Positions 13,931 through 24,000 of a stretch of DNA of 48,619 bases are shown here, piece after piece. Source of the stretch: a virus; IMG/VR virus record IMGVR_UViG_3300020419_000022, positions 1 through 48,619 of that record. One strand, 5' to 3'. A model generated the notes under the pieces. It ran no database searches, had not been told where the DNA came from, and saw nothing but the letters and a program-made list of their open reading frames with translations. The stretch's first letter is position 1, and every line of letters begins with the position of its first letter. Made by a program: the position numbers and the translations under genes.

Positions 13931-15663
13931 AAAAACTTTTTATAGTACCTATATTGTTAATACTTTCATTACCTTTAGTGTTTCAATCAACACCTACAGA
14001 AATATTAAAACTTAAAGTATTCGATAATTTCATAGAGAAACAACAGCCTTCAGGTAATTTTGTTATTTTAAATATAACGGAAGAAGACGTTGAACGTGAA
14101 GGTGGCTATCCTTTGCCGAGAAAAAGGTTAGCTGATATACAACTAGAAATATTAGGCAAAGGAGCCCTTGGCGTTGGTTGGGTTATTTCTTTTCCACAAC
14201 CAGACAGACTTATGGGAGACGAAGATTTTGCTAGGTCTTTAGGTTATGCTCCTAGTGTAATAGCCACATTTGAGGACGGTAATAAAAACTATCCTAAAAC
14301 AACAGGCACCGTTATTAAAGGTCCCGATGTCGGTGGTTTATCTTCTACGGGAGTTAAACAAAATTTTAATCTTTACGATGATATAGCACAAGGAGTTGCT
14401 ATAGCCCCAGTTGAAGTAGACCAACTCGTTAGGCGTATTCCTCTCTTATTAAAGACGCCTGACGGGTGGGCTCCTTCTTTCGGAGTTCATGTTTTAAAAA
14501 ACTTAACAGGTGCTCGTACTTATATTATTACTACTAATGATAACGGCGTACAAGAAATAGCGGTTAGGGGTATACCGCCGGTAAAAACAGATAGTTTTGG
14601 TCGTAAGTGGGTCAGTTGGGTAGAAACAGAAGAAACTGATTTACAAGAAATGGATGTAAATGGTAGGTTTGTTTTTGTAGGTGTTACTGCTAATGGTGTG
14701 ATGCCGCAAATTGCAACTCCTGTTGGTTTACTTGAACCTCATAAAATACAAGCAGCATTAGCAGAATCAATACTCATACAAAATAGTCCGTATATTCCTG
14801 ATTACGCTTTAGCTTTAGAACTGCTTATCTTTATAGCGTCTGTAGGGCTCGTATGGGCGTTTATAAGCTACTTAGGTATAACGTGGGGCGTAAGCCTAGC
14901 TTTACTTACGATGGCTTTAACGGGCTTCTACGGTTACTACACTATAACTACGGGTGTTTTAATAGATATTACGTGGTCTTTAGTTTCTCAGTTTATCGCA
15001 GGAGCTATAGCTTTCTATTTAAGATTTAGAGAACAATACAAATTAAGACAACAAATTAAAAAACAATTTGAACATTATCTTGACCCAAGACAAGTTAAAC
15101 GTTTACAAAAAGACCCTAGCTTATTAAAACTAGGGGGAGAAAAAAGACGTTGTACTTTTTTGTTTACAGACGTTAGAGGGTTTACAGCTTTATCGGAAAC
15201 ACTATCTCCTGAAGAAGTAACAACAATAATGAACAAAGCATTAACTATACAATCAGATGCAGTACAAAAATATGGAGGAATGGTAGATAAGTATATTGGA
15301 GATGCAATGATGGCTATCTTTAATGCACCTATGGATTTATTACATCACGAAAAGATAGCTGTAGACTGTGCTAAAGAAATACAAGAAAATATAATAAAAG
15401 CCGATATTGGTATTGAAATCGGAGTAGGGGTAAATACGGGTGAAGCTGTTATAGGCAATATGGGCAGTGACACTAGATTTGATTATTCAGCTATAGGAGA
15501 CGCTGTAAATACCGCCGCTAGACTAGAATCCGCAACTAAAGAAGCGGGTGTAAACATACTTATTGGGGAAGAAACAGAACTATATTGTGGTTATCGATTA
15601 AAACAATTAAAACCAATAAAAGTAAAAGGTAAAGAAAAACCTTTAAAAATATACACTTTTTGA
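13927..15663 (+). CDS. CHASE2-domain membrane adenylate/guanylate cyclase (class III)
   Basis: 578 residues. TM1 is residues 3-19, then a periplasmic CHASE2 sensor (about 20-290: FVILNITEEDVEREGGYPLP, RLADIQLEILGKGALGVGW), three membrane spans (about 293-365), and a cytosolic class III cyclase domain (about 400-578). Metal ligands are D415 (FTDVRGFT) and D459 (YIGDAMMAIF). K455 and S521 occupy the purine-selecting positions, and N528 and R532 (AVNTAARLE) stabilise the transition state. The Ser at 521 replaces the Thr of bacterial class IIIb adenylate cyclases, so cAMP is the likely product. All catalytic residues are present. It is coupled to the FecR gene by ATGA overlap. An intact receptor cyclase on a phage is very unusual. 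Confidence 0.92.
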   Translation: MKKLFIVPILLILSLPLVFQSTPTEILKLKVFDNFIEKQQPSGNFVILNITEEDVEREGGYPLPRKRLADIQLEILGKGALGVGWVISFPQPDRLMGDEDFARSLGYAPSVIATFEDGNKNYPKTTGTVIKGPDVGGLSSTGVKQNFNLYDDIAQGVAIAPVEVDQLVRRIPLLLKTPDGWAPSFGVHVLKNLTGARTYIITTNDNGVQEIAVRGIPPVKTDSFGRKWVSWVETEETDLQEMDVNGRFVFVGVTANGVMPQIATPVGLLEPHKIQAALAESILIQNSPYIPDYALALELLIFIASVGLVWAFISYLGITWGVSLALLTMALTGFYGYYTITTGVLIDITWSLVSQFIAGAIAFYLRFREQYKLRQQIKKQFEHYLDPRQVKRLQKDPSLLKLGGEKRRCTFLFTDVRGFTALSETLSPEEVTTIMNKALTIQSDAVQKYGGMVDKYIGDAMMAIFNAPMDLLHHEKIAVDCAKEIQENIIKADIGIEIGVGVNTGEAVIGNMGSDTRFDYSAIGDAVNTAARLESATKEAGVNILIGEETELYCGYRLKQLKPIKVKGKEKPLKIYTF

Positions 15664-15748
15664 TATATAATCAATATATCAGCCCTTGTGCTGCAGTTTA
15701 CGAGATGAGCTTTAACTCGCAAATACGTGTAAACACGCTGGAGAAACA
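15661..15748 (+). other. Intergenic stretch with inverted repeat after the cyclase gene
   Basis: Starting on the cyclase stop codon, TGATATAT (15661-15668) and ATATATCA (15674-15681) form a perfect 8-base inverted repeat around AATCA. Downstream, CGAG/CTCG and CGTG/CACG pairs around 15700-15737 could form small hairpins. No run of T follows, so this does not look like a normal terminator. An operator site or an RNA structure are both possible. Confidence 0.35.
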
Positions 15749-15856
15749 ATGGTTGGAGTGGATAAAAAGACTTATAAGAAAAAAGCACAGAGCCGTTCTG
15801 GTTTTGTTATATACTCGTCTAAAGGAAAAAAGACAAAATCTAGGAGCCGCTTCTAA
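15749..15856 (+). CDS. Very small basic protein (35 residues)
   Basis: Read from ATG 15749, directly after GGAGAAACA. Sequence MVGVDKKTYKKKAQSRSGFV then IYSSKGKKTKSRSRF. Its stop overlaps the next start (TAATG), the common coupling pattern here, which supports it as a real gene over the longer open frame on the same strand at 15660-15887. Strongly basic, like the small proteins at 9295-9944. Function unknown. Confidence 0.6.
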   Translation: MVGVDKKTYKKKAQSRSGFVIYSSKGKKTKSRSRF

Positions 15857-16416
15857 TGGCTTTAACCCAATTAAAAACAATACCTGAAGTTAACGATAAT
15901 GAAGTTTCTGAGTTTGTTGCATATAAAGAAAATCAAAAACAGTTTATAACAAAAGTAGCTGAATTTGAAAAAGTTTTAAATAAACTTTCTAAACAAACAG
16001 GTCAAGATAAAAATCTTCCCTCTCTAAAAGGAGAAACAGAAGGTGCGGTTACTCATGATTTTGCTGACGGACAGTATATAAGAACTATTGTTATGCCTAA
16101 AGGATTAACTTTAGTTAGTAGAATACATAATAAAAACCATCCTTTCTTTATTATGAAAGGGGAATGTTCTATTTATACCGAAAAAGGACTTCAACGTATA
16201 AAAGCTCCGCATCACGGAGTAACTTTAGCAGGAACACAAAGACTTATGTATATTCATAAAGAATGTACTTTTATAACAGTTCATAGAACGGATTGTTTAA
16301 CCCCTAAAGAAATAATAAAAGAAGTAACCGTTAAAGATTTTTCTGAAACTTCTTTAAAAGGTTTTGATTTAAAACAATTAGATAAATTAATACACAACAT
16401 AGAGGTAACTATATGA
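15856..16416 (+). CDS. Cupin-like protein of the virion gene region
   Basis: 186 residues. An N-terminal helical part (1-60) is followed by a double-stranded beta-helix-like core: YIRTIVMPKGLTLVSRIHNK, NHPFFIMKGECSIYTEKG, RIKAPHHGVTLAGTQRLMYI, HKECTFITVHRT. Two His clusters (H-x-K-N-H and APHHG) could bind a metal. This type is widespread in marine podoviruses. The fold points to a small sugar-, metal- or ligand-binding role, but no reaction can be assigned. It overlaps the next gene by 4 bases. Confidence 0.65.
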   Translation: MALTQLKTIPEVNDNEVSEFVAYKENQKQFITKVAEFEKVLNKLSKQTGQDKNLPSLKGETEGAVTHDFADGQYIRTIVMPKGLTLVSRIHNKNHPFFIMKGECSIYTEKGLQRIKAPHHGVTLAGTQRLMYIHKECTFITVHRTDCLTPKEIIKEVTVKDFSETSLKGFDLKQLDKLIHNIEVTI

Positions 16417-17414
16417 CTATGATGACGGCAGCCCTTGTTATGACAGGAGGAACTCTTTTAGCAGGAAAAATAGCATCTAATAGAGCAAAAGACCCTAAAG
16501 CAGCTATTGGTAGCGGTACTTCACCTAGTTTACAGCCAGGAGAAGGAGCACCATTCACACCAATAGAAGGAAGTGCCGTTCAAAATTTCGGTGATTTTGA
16601 ATATGAAAACATGGCAGAACCTGAATTAAATAAAGAAGCACAAGAAGCACAATTATTAGCTTTGTTACAAGAGGCAGGTTTCGATGCTGAAGGATTAGCT
16701 AATCTTGCTTTTGGAGGAGAGGTTGAATATAAAGCAGGTGGTGGCGGTATAGGTGGTTTAATGAATCCTGAAGAATTAGAAGAATTATTAGCGGCTATCG
16801 GAGGAGCGGGTAAACGTCCTCAAATGAGCGACGTCATAGACTTTACTTCTATAGCGGAACCTGATTTAGCTGATACAATGGTAGCTCAACTAGCTGAAGA
16901 CCCTAAAAATTTAATAGCTGATTTTAGTCCTGAAATAGGTATGCCTGAAGAAGTTCCTACAGGTATGTTAGAAAACGCACAAATAGGTTTAGAAAATTTT
17001 GCAATAGATAATCCTGAAATGTTCAATGCAGGACTAGGAGCCTTAACTGATGTTCTTATGGCGGCACTTGTAGATATGCCCGAACGTAAAGGTAGTATGG
17101 TTAGAACACAAACACTTCCAGGAAACGCAGCACGAAGAAGAAATCAATTACAAAACATAACTCCTATTGGTGGGTCTAGTGTAACTTTTGCTAAAGAAGG
17201 TAAAGTATTAAAAAGACCAATGTTTATGCCTCATGGAGGTCCTATGAACGGTCCCGGTGGTCCTAAAGATGATTTAATTCCAGTGATGGCAAGTAACGGA
17301 GAATATATGTTATCTAAAGCCGCAGTAGATGCAGCAGGTAACGGTAGTCATGCTAAAGGCGTGGCTGTTTTAGATAAATTTAATAATATGGGAAATAAGA
17401 GATATGGCGTCTAG
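16413..17414 (+). CDS. Virion-region protein, possible internal or assembly protein
   Basis: 333 residues. A hydrophobic N-terminus (residues 3-20) is followed by acidic, A-, E- and L-rich helices, then a conserved C-terminal block: FMPHGGPMNGPGGPKDDLIP, VMASNGEYMLSKAAVDAAG, NGSHAKGVAVLDKFNNMGNK. I recall this C-terminal block from many marine podoviruses, in genes just before the large internal virion proteins. It is probably a structural or assembly protein. Overlaps the next gene by 11 bases. Confidence 0.6.
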   Translation: MTMMTAALVMTGGTLLAGKIASNRAKDPKAAIGSGTSPSLQPGEGAPFTPIEGSAVQNFGDFEYENMAEPELNKEAQEAQLLALLQEAGFDAEGLANLAFGGEVEYKAGGGGIGGLMNPEELEELLAAIGGAGKRPQMSDVIDFTSIAEPDLADTMVAQLAEDPKNLIADFSPEIGMPEEVPTGMLENAQIGLENFAIDNPEMFNAGLGALTDVLMAALVDMPERKGSMVRTQTLPGNAARRRNQLQNITPIGGSSVTFAKEGKVLKRPMFMPHGGPMNGPGGPKDDLIPVMASNGEYMLSKAAVDAAGNGSHAKGVAVLDKFNNMGNKRYGV

Positions 17415-19380
17415 AGAAGAACAAGAATATTCAAGTCAAGCCCCCGCCCCGTATATAGGGCAGTTTTTACAACAGGATATATTTCCTTTTGCACAACAAT
17501 TTTTACAACAACAGTTTCAAAACTTAGGTCAAGCTGATTCAAGTCCGTTTACTTACACAGGACAAAGAGTTGCTGATTTTGACCCGAGAGAACTTTATGG
17601 TATGGAACTTGCCGATTCAGCTATCGGTAGTTATAGACCATATCTAGGTGCACAAGCAGATTTACTAGATGAAGCAGCAGGGATATCTAGAGAAGGATTA
17701 GCTAGAGGACAGGATGAAATTTCTAGAGGGTTAAGTGCTGGTAGAGGGTTAGCAGGATTAGGTGCTGACCTTACTAGAGGAGCCCAATTTGATACAGCAG
17801 GCAGAGATTTATTAGCAGGAGCACAACAAAGACAATCCGGCAGAGGTCTTATAGAAGGAGCTCGGTTTGGTCAGTCAGGAAGAAGTTATCTTCAAGGCGG
17901 AGTACCTAATTTTAGTGAAGCTCAACAATTAACTAGAGCAGGTGCACCTAATTTAGATTTAGCTAGGCTAGAAACAGCATCAGCCAGACCTCAGTTCGGC
18001 GGTGCCAGAGCAGGTTTTGCAGGGGCTAGAGCAGAAACATTAGGAGCAAGACCGAACTTTAGAGGAGCTAGAGGAACACTAGGTAGAGCAGAACAGACTG
18101 GTTATGGTTCTGCAAATCGTTTTGACCCCAGTGGAATAGCAAGTTTTTATAATCCGTTTGAAGAAGACGTAGTACAGCAAACATTAAAAGACGTTAGAGA
18201 GGGTTTAGCTAAAAGTGATATGGGTCTTAGAGACGAAGCTGTTAGTGGAGGAGCTTTTGGTGGTTCTAGGTCTAGAATGAGACGTGATGAGTTAGCAGAA
18301 AATGTAGCAAGAGGAGCAGCAGAACAGGTAGGAGCTATTCGTAGTGGTGGTTTTTCTGATGCTGCTAATAGAGCACAACAAGCGTTTGAAGCACAACAAC
18401 AAAGACAAGCAGGACTTGCAGGACTGCAATCTAGTATTGCGGGTCAAGAAGGAAGTTTTGCAGGACAAGAAGCACAAACTGCATTAGGTAGAGCTTCACA
18501 ACTAGGCAGTTTAGCAGGTCAAGAAGCAGGATTAGCCGGTCAAGAATCTCAAGCAGCATTAGCTAGGGGAAGACAGTTCGGAGACCTTTCTACTACTGAA
18601 GCTCAAAACGCATTAAGTAGAGCAGCACAACTAGGAAGTTTAGAGGCACAACAAGCACAGGCTAAATTAGCTACAGGACAAGCATTGAATGCTTCAGAAC
18701 AGGCAGCAGTTGATAACGCTATGGCTAGAGGACAACAACTAAATACTTTAGACCAACAAAGATTCGCTAACCAACTACAACAAGGACAACAGTTATCTAA
18801 TATTGACCAACAAAGATTTGCTAGTCAGTTGCAACAAGGTTCACAATTAGGTGCTTTAGGTCAACAACAGTTTGGTATGGGGCTACAAGGCGGTCAAGGG
18901 TTAGCCGGATTAGGTCAACAAACAGCGGGAGCACTGAGCGGCTTCGGTAGTCAATACGGCGGTATGGCTAGTTTATTACCACAACTACAACAACAAGATA
19001 TTTCATCAATGATGGGTATGGGTGGACTAGGTAGAGGAAGACAACAATCCCTAATGGATTTAAATTATCAAAACTTTACAGGTCAATACAACTTACCTAT
19101 GCAAACGTTACAAAATGTTGGAGCACTTACAGCTTCTCTTGGACCTATGGCAGGTGGTTATGGTTATGCAGGTGGTGCACCAACTACTAACGCTAACTAT
19201 AATCCGTCAGGAACAATGGGCACAGGTTTAATGGGATTGCCTGGTGCCGGTAATTTTGGTTTTGGTCAAACTCCTCCTATAGGAATGCCTCCTATGGGAA
19301 TAGCTCCTCCTCAAAATATGGGACCCGGAAGTTTTGGAGGACCTAGCTCCTCATTCCAAAACTATAGGAGTATGGTTTAA
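17404..19380 (+). CDS. Large Q/A/G-rich virion protein with repeats
   Basis: 658 residues. An N-terminal domain (SSQAPAPYIGQFLQQDIFPF ...) is followed by GAR-type repeats (residues about 150-225: GARFGQSGR, GARPNFRGARG), a conserved FDPSGIASFYNPFEEDVVQQ segment, and long Gln-rich helical repeats (residues about 330-500: ALxRAxQLGSLxGQEA and DQQRFAxQLQQGxQL). The C-terminus is G-, P- and M-rich. The order matches internal/ejection-type proteins of marine podoviruses. The helical repeats may form a tube or coiled coil for genome ejection; that is inference. Confidence 0.6.
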   Translation: MASREEQEYSSQAPAPYIGQFLQQDIFPFAQQFLQQQFQNLGQADSSPFTYTGQRVADFDPRELYGMELADSAIGSYRPYLGAQADLLDEAAGISREGLARGQDEISRGLSAGRGLAGLGADLTRGAQFDTAGRDLLAGAQQRQSGRGLIEGARFGQSGRSYLQGGVPNFSEAQQLTRAGAPNLDLARLETASARPQFGGARAGFAGARAETLGARPNFRGARGTLGRAEQTGYGSANRFDPSGIASFYNPFEEDVVQQTLKDVREGLAKSDMGLRDEAVSGGAFGGSRSRMRRDELAENVARGAAEQVGAIRSGGFSDAANRAQQAFEAQQQRQAGLAGLQSSIAGQEGSFAGQEAQTALGRASQLGSLAGQEAGLAGQESQAALARGRQFGDLSTTEAQNALSRAAQLGSLEAQQAQAKLATGQALNASEQAAVDNAMARGQQLNTLDQQRFANQLQQGQQLSNIDQQRFASQLQQGSQLGALGQQQFGMGLQGGQGLAGLGQQTAGALSGFGSQYGGMASLLPQLQQQDISSMMGMGGLGRGRQQSLMDLNYQNFTGQYNLPMQTLQNVGALTASLGPMAGGYGYAGGAPTTNANYNPSGTMGTGLMGLPGAGNFGFGQTPPIGMPPMGIAPPQNMGPGSFGGPSSSFQNYRSMV

Positions 19381-21062
19381 TGGCTAAATATAATCCTTTC
19401 CCAACGTTCGGGGGTAAAAATGGTATTGCAGGTATAACTCCTGTTAAATTATCCCCAACTCAAATGAGGTTTCCAACAGCTCGTGCACCCGTTAGACGTG
19501 CACCTGAACCAGATACTTTAGAAAAAATAGCTCCTTTGTTGCCTTTTCTTTTTGAGGGTATAGGTTCAATGTTTAAAGGTAAACCAGAAACTATGACCGA
19601 TACACAATATTTAGATAGTATTGGTGGGTTGAGTAGTGGCACTACTTTAGAGGATGAGTTAAGTAATAGGAAAAAATTAGCACAACTACAAACATATCAG
19701 CAGTTCGGTACGCCTGAAGAAAAAGACGGTTTTGGTTTTGACGATATTTTTGATATAGTCGCCGCTAGTCAATTAGGCAGAGGAGCAAGTTCTTTTGCAA
19801 AAAACACTGTAGCTTTAAACAGGGCTAAAGAACAAGACAGATTAACAAAAGCAACAAATAGAGCAGCTTTTACAAAAGAAGCATTAAAAGATATAAACAA
19901 TTTACAATTTAAAAACTTTGAAGATACCGAAAAAGCCCAAGTAGGTGTTCCAGATTACCGTAGTGGTTTTGTTGACCCTAGAGGAAATATTTATGTTTTA
20001 AATAATGATAAAACAGGTTACGAAAATGTAACTGAGTTGGGTGGTAACTGGGTAGAACGACTTGCTAGACCAACAACATCTTTATCTACTCAGTTAAAAG
20101 ACCCACGTTTAGTTGATTTAACTAAAAAAGACGGAGAACTAAACGCTAAAGATACTGCTTTATTGGGCACAATGACGCTTACTAATGAAATGGTTAGAAT
20201 GCTTGATAAAGGTATAGCGGACCCTAAACAAAATCCATTAACCACAGTAACTAGTATTGGTAATTTCTTAAATAGTGCAACAGCTAACGCAAATCAAGTA
20301 TTATCTTATATGGGCGGCGGAGACGTATTAAATGCTTTTGCTACATCCGATGATATACAAAACAACACAGCAGGCTCTAACGGCAGAGAAGGTTCTGGTC
20401 AACTAGCTAAACAATTATATACAGCTGTACAGTCTGGTGACGATGAACAGATGTTAGCGGCTATGGAGGCTTTTGAAAAAGGTAATCCAGAAGTTAGCTT
20501 TAGAGCTTCGTTAGGTGATATGGCATATAATAATGTAAGAACTAGAGCTACGATGTTACAGTTAGCCTATGCAGCAGCAGCGGCTAATGGTCAAACAGGT
20601 AGAACATTATCGGATAAAGATTTAGCTTTCCATTTACAAATGGTAGGTTTTGGTGCTACACAAGATGCACAAACAGCTAAAGATAATATTTTAGGTTTTG
20701 TAGATACCTTAGTTAGACAAACAGATAACGTAATACAAGGAACTATATCATTAAACAGTATACAAGCAGGTCGTTATGATTTAGGCGACCAACTGTTTAC
20801 AAGTATTCTTGCTGGTTATTGGCAACCTCCTGAAGTTGATGGAACTCCTGATTTTACTAATGCACAAGGTTATGAATTTAAAAACTTTTATAAACGTTAC
20901 AATAAAGTTCCAGATGTTGTAAGTTATCAAAAACACAAAAGACGTGCGGGAACAGAATTTAATCCTAATCAAACAAAAACATTAGTAAATCCAAGCACTA
21001 AACTAGAAGAAGATTTAGAAGCACTAGAATTGTTATATGTAAAACCTAAAAAGATACCTTAG
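19380..21062 (+). CDS. Internal virion protein candidate
   Basis: 560 residues, starting on the preceding stop (TAATG). Mostly helical, with conserved-looking segments FGTPEEKDGFGFDDIFDIVA, TMLQLAYAAAAANGQTGRTL, SDKDLAFHLQMVGFGATQDA. No signal peptide or enzyme motif. Size and place between two other large virion proteins suggest an ejection/internal core component, as in podoviruses with three large internal proteins in a row. Confidence 0.55.
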   Translation: MAKYNPFPTFGGKNGIAGITPVKLSPTQMRFPTARAPVRRAPEPDTLEKIAPLLPFLFEGIGSMFKGKPETMTDTQYLDSIGGLSSGTTLEDELSNRKKLAQLQTYQQFGTPEEKDGFGFDDIFDIVAASQLGRGASSFAKNTVALNRAKEQDRLTKATNRAAFTKEALKDINNLQFKNFEDTEKAQVGVPDYRSGFVDPRGNIYVLNNDKTGYENVTELGGNWVERLARPTTSLSTQLKDPRLVDLTKKDGELNAKDTALLGTMTLTNEMVRMLDKGIADPKQNPLTTVTSIGNFLNSATANANQVLSYMGGGDVLNAFATSDDIQNNTAGSNGREGSGQLAKQLYTAVQSGDDEQMLAAMEAFEKGNPEVSFRASLGDMAYNNVRTRATMLQLAYAAAAANGQTGRTLSDKDLAFHLQMVGFGATQDAQTAKDNILGFVDTLVRQTDNVIQGTISLNSIQAGRYDLGDQLFTSILAGYWQPPEVDGTPDFTNAQGYEFKNFYKRYNKVPDVVSYQKHKRRAGTEFNPNQTKTLVNPSTKLEEDLEALELLYVKPKKIP

Positions 21063-21070
21063 TTATTAAT

Positions 21071-24000
21071 ATGGAAGTTACCCAAGAACAAGAAAATGAG
21101 TTTTATGCTTTAAGAACTAAAGCAGCAAATAGTTTAGCTAATAAAACTCTTAAAGATAATCCTAACGTTACTTACGGTCAATTGTTATCACCTAAAGAAT
21201 TAGAATTCGCAGCTCATGTATTTAGTCCTGATATTAAATCGAGAGCTTCTTTAATATATACTCCTGAAGAAATAGCACAAATAGAATCTGCTGTAAACTG
21301 GGAACAAAGAGTTTCTCCTTATAATAGAGCACCTGTAGATTTCGATATGTATGAACGTTTTCCTGAGTATATGAAACAGGTGGATTTTTTTAATAGCCCT
21401 GAAGCTCAAGAAAGAAGAAACATGGGAAAAGTACGTGGTAACTATCCCGATGATTATCAACCACTAGAACCTGTAGCTCCTTTTGGTATAGAAAAATCTA
21501 AAGAAATAAATAGTCTTGGTTTTGATTCTTCTCCAGATAACCAACTCCAGTTTGATAATGCGGGCGATGCTTTTAAATTTAATAACATGGTTGCTTTTGG
21601 TCCCCGTAAAATGACAAAAGAACAGTATCAAAGACTAGGAGAACAGTTTGGATTAAAAGGTGATTATATTTATATAAACCCTAGTAAACCTTCCTTGGGT
21701 GTAGCTTTTAAAGCAGAAGGCGAAGAAGATTTTAAAATAATAAACTCTCCTGAAATAACATTAGATGATACTATGCGAATTATAACTCAAGAGTTTCCAG
21801 CTATAGCAGGAGACGTTGGTTTGACTCTTTACGGAGCTAGTAAGTTTACAACACCTGCAGGATTAGCAGGGGGTGTCATAGGTAAATTTGGTAAAGTTTT
21901 AGGTTTATCAGGTGCTTCGGCTATCGGTGCGGCAGGGGGAGATTATGTACGTTTGTTAATAGGTTCTGCTATGGGAGCTCATGATTTAACAGCTGAAGAA
22001 ATGTTAAAAGAAGCAGGAGTTATAGGTGCTTGGGCTTTTGGTGGTACAGCCGCTATAACATTATCATCTAGAGCAATAACAAAAGCATATAAAGCTATAT
22101 CAGGAAAAGACGTTCCTCCTGGGATGTTAGAACAAATAGATGATGCTTTACAAGCGTCTAGACAAACAGACGCAGCAGGTCCTGGATTACTATATGGTGA
22201 TGATGTTTCTGTACAACAAATCAGAAATCAAATAAATAAACTAGCTGATAACTATGGAGCAGAGTTCGGGAAAGGATATAACCCAACAATAGCATCACAA
22301 GCAGGCACACAGTCAGCAGCTGATTTAGAAACAGTGTTTTTAAAATACGCTGACGACCCTGATTTAAGAGAACTATATAATCAAATAAAAGGTGGAAACC
22401 AAGAAGTTATAGATGAGTTTGTAAGAACTTTAAACGAAAAGATTGGACCTTCTATTAGTGGAGTAGACGACGCAACAGGAGCAACAGTTTCAGAAGGTCT
22501 TAGAGTGTTAGCTCAAAAAGATATAGACTTATTTAACGAACAAGCTTTCGAGATGATTAACCAAGTAAGACGTCAAGTTGGTGGTGCTGATGATGCCGCC
22601 GCTGCTGGAGATGCTATATTAAGGCAAGTAGATAACCCACAAGCGTCTAGTGGTCCTATATTTGAAAGAACACAAACTAGGTTAAATGAAATTAAAAAAG
22701 GATATTTAGAACCTTTTAATGAAGGATGGACTACTGCTTTAAATAACCCACGTTATGCTAACTTAAAAACAGGTGCAGGGTATACAAGAGCTCCCGCTCA
22801 AAAATGGTTAAACGCAAGAAAAGGAGAATCGAATAATCTTTTCCGTTCTTCACAAGGCGACGAAGCGGTAAAAGAATTATACAGTTTATTACCCGCAGGA
22901 ACAAAAGAAACTATAAACAGGTTACGCGGTATTGGTAAAAAAGGTTTTGAATCACCTAACTTTACTTTGAACGAATTAAACTCTGCTAGAGTTGCATTAA
23001 ACGACTTCGCTAGTAATTTACCTGATGGTAAACAAGGTATTGCAAGATTAGCTAGAGACCTTGAACGTGGTTTGGAAGACCAAATGAATGTTTTAGTTAG
23101 AGAAGGTGCTTCTGCTGAATCCGGAATACCTATGACACAAAAAGTTACGTTAAACAAATGGATAGACGAAAATAAATACGGCGATGATTTAAGACAAGCC
23201 TGGAGTAGTCAAAAAGAAGCATTACAATTATCTAACAACCAAGCAATAAGGTCTATTTTACAACAAGAACGTCCTGAAAAAATAGCGGAGTATATGTTTA
23301 ATACTGTCGCTAAAGGCAGCAAAAGAAATAAACCGATGACTGATTTTATGGCTGTATTAGAAAGAGAGGGTTCTGACGAAATACTTCAAATACAAGAAGG
23401 ATTAGCAGCATATATACAAAGAGAAGTATTAGACGCTCCTGATTTATCAGCGTTACAAATAGCTAAACAATATAGAAAGTTTGTAAAAGAAAATGAAGGA
23501 ACATTACGAGCTGTGTTTGGTGATAAGAACTTTGCTTCTAGGTTTTATAATCCAAAAGGATTTGACAAAGTTATTAAAGGTATAGAAAAAACTAATGAAG
23601 ACATACTTAGAATAGAAGCACGTTTTGGTATGGCACAAGCAGGAGAACCGGATAAAAAGATAACAAACATAGTTGAAAGTATTTTAGCTACAGGTAAAAC
23701 ACAAAAACAATCAGGACGTATTTTAGAAGACATTGAATACCTTGCTTCTATTACTAAAAATAATCCAGAACTGGCTGAACAAGTAGCACAAGTTACTAAA
23801 AGATATTTATTATCAGATATTATTACACCTAGGCAAGGAGGTGGTTTTGAAATAAACGGAGCTAGTTTAGATAAACTTCTTAAAGAAGGTTTCGGTCCTG
23901 AAGAAGTTGTTGGTCCTCGATTAACTTTTGATAGTTTTATGAAGCCTTTGTTGGGTAAAAAAGCAGGTAAAGAATTTATTGAAAATTTAAAAATATTGAA

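Noticed and set aside
15658-15673. FNR/CRP-like site TTGAT...ATCAA next to the cyclase gene
   Set aside because: The spacing is one base too long for an FNR site and the arms do not fit a CRP site, so a cAMP-receptor link would be over-reading.
15660-15887. 75-residue rightward open frame after the cyclase gene
   Set aside because: No ribosome site, odd composition, and it conflicts with the 35-residue frame that has a ribosome site and with the cupin gene start.
17404-19380. Tape-measure protein
   Set aside because: The gene is large and repetitive, but no sheath, tube or long-tail genes are seen nearby and the neighbours resemble internal virion proteins of podoviruses.
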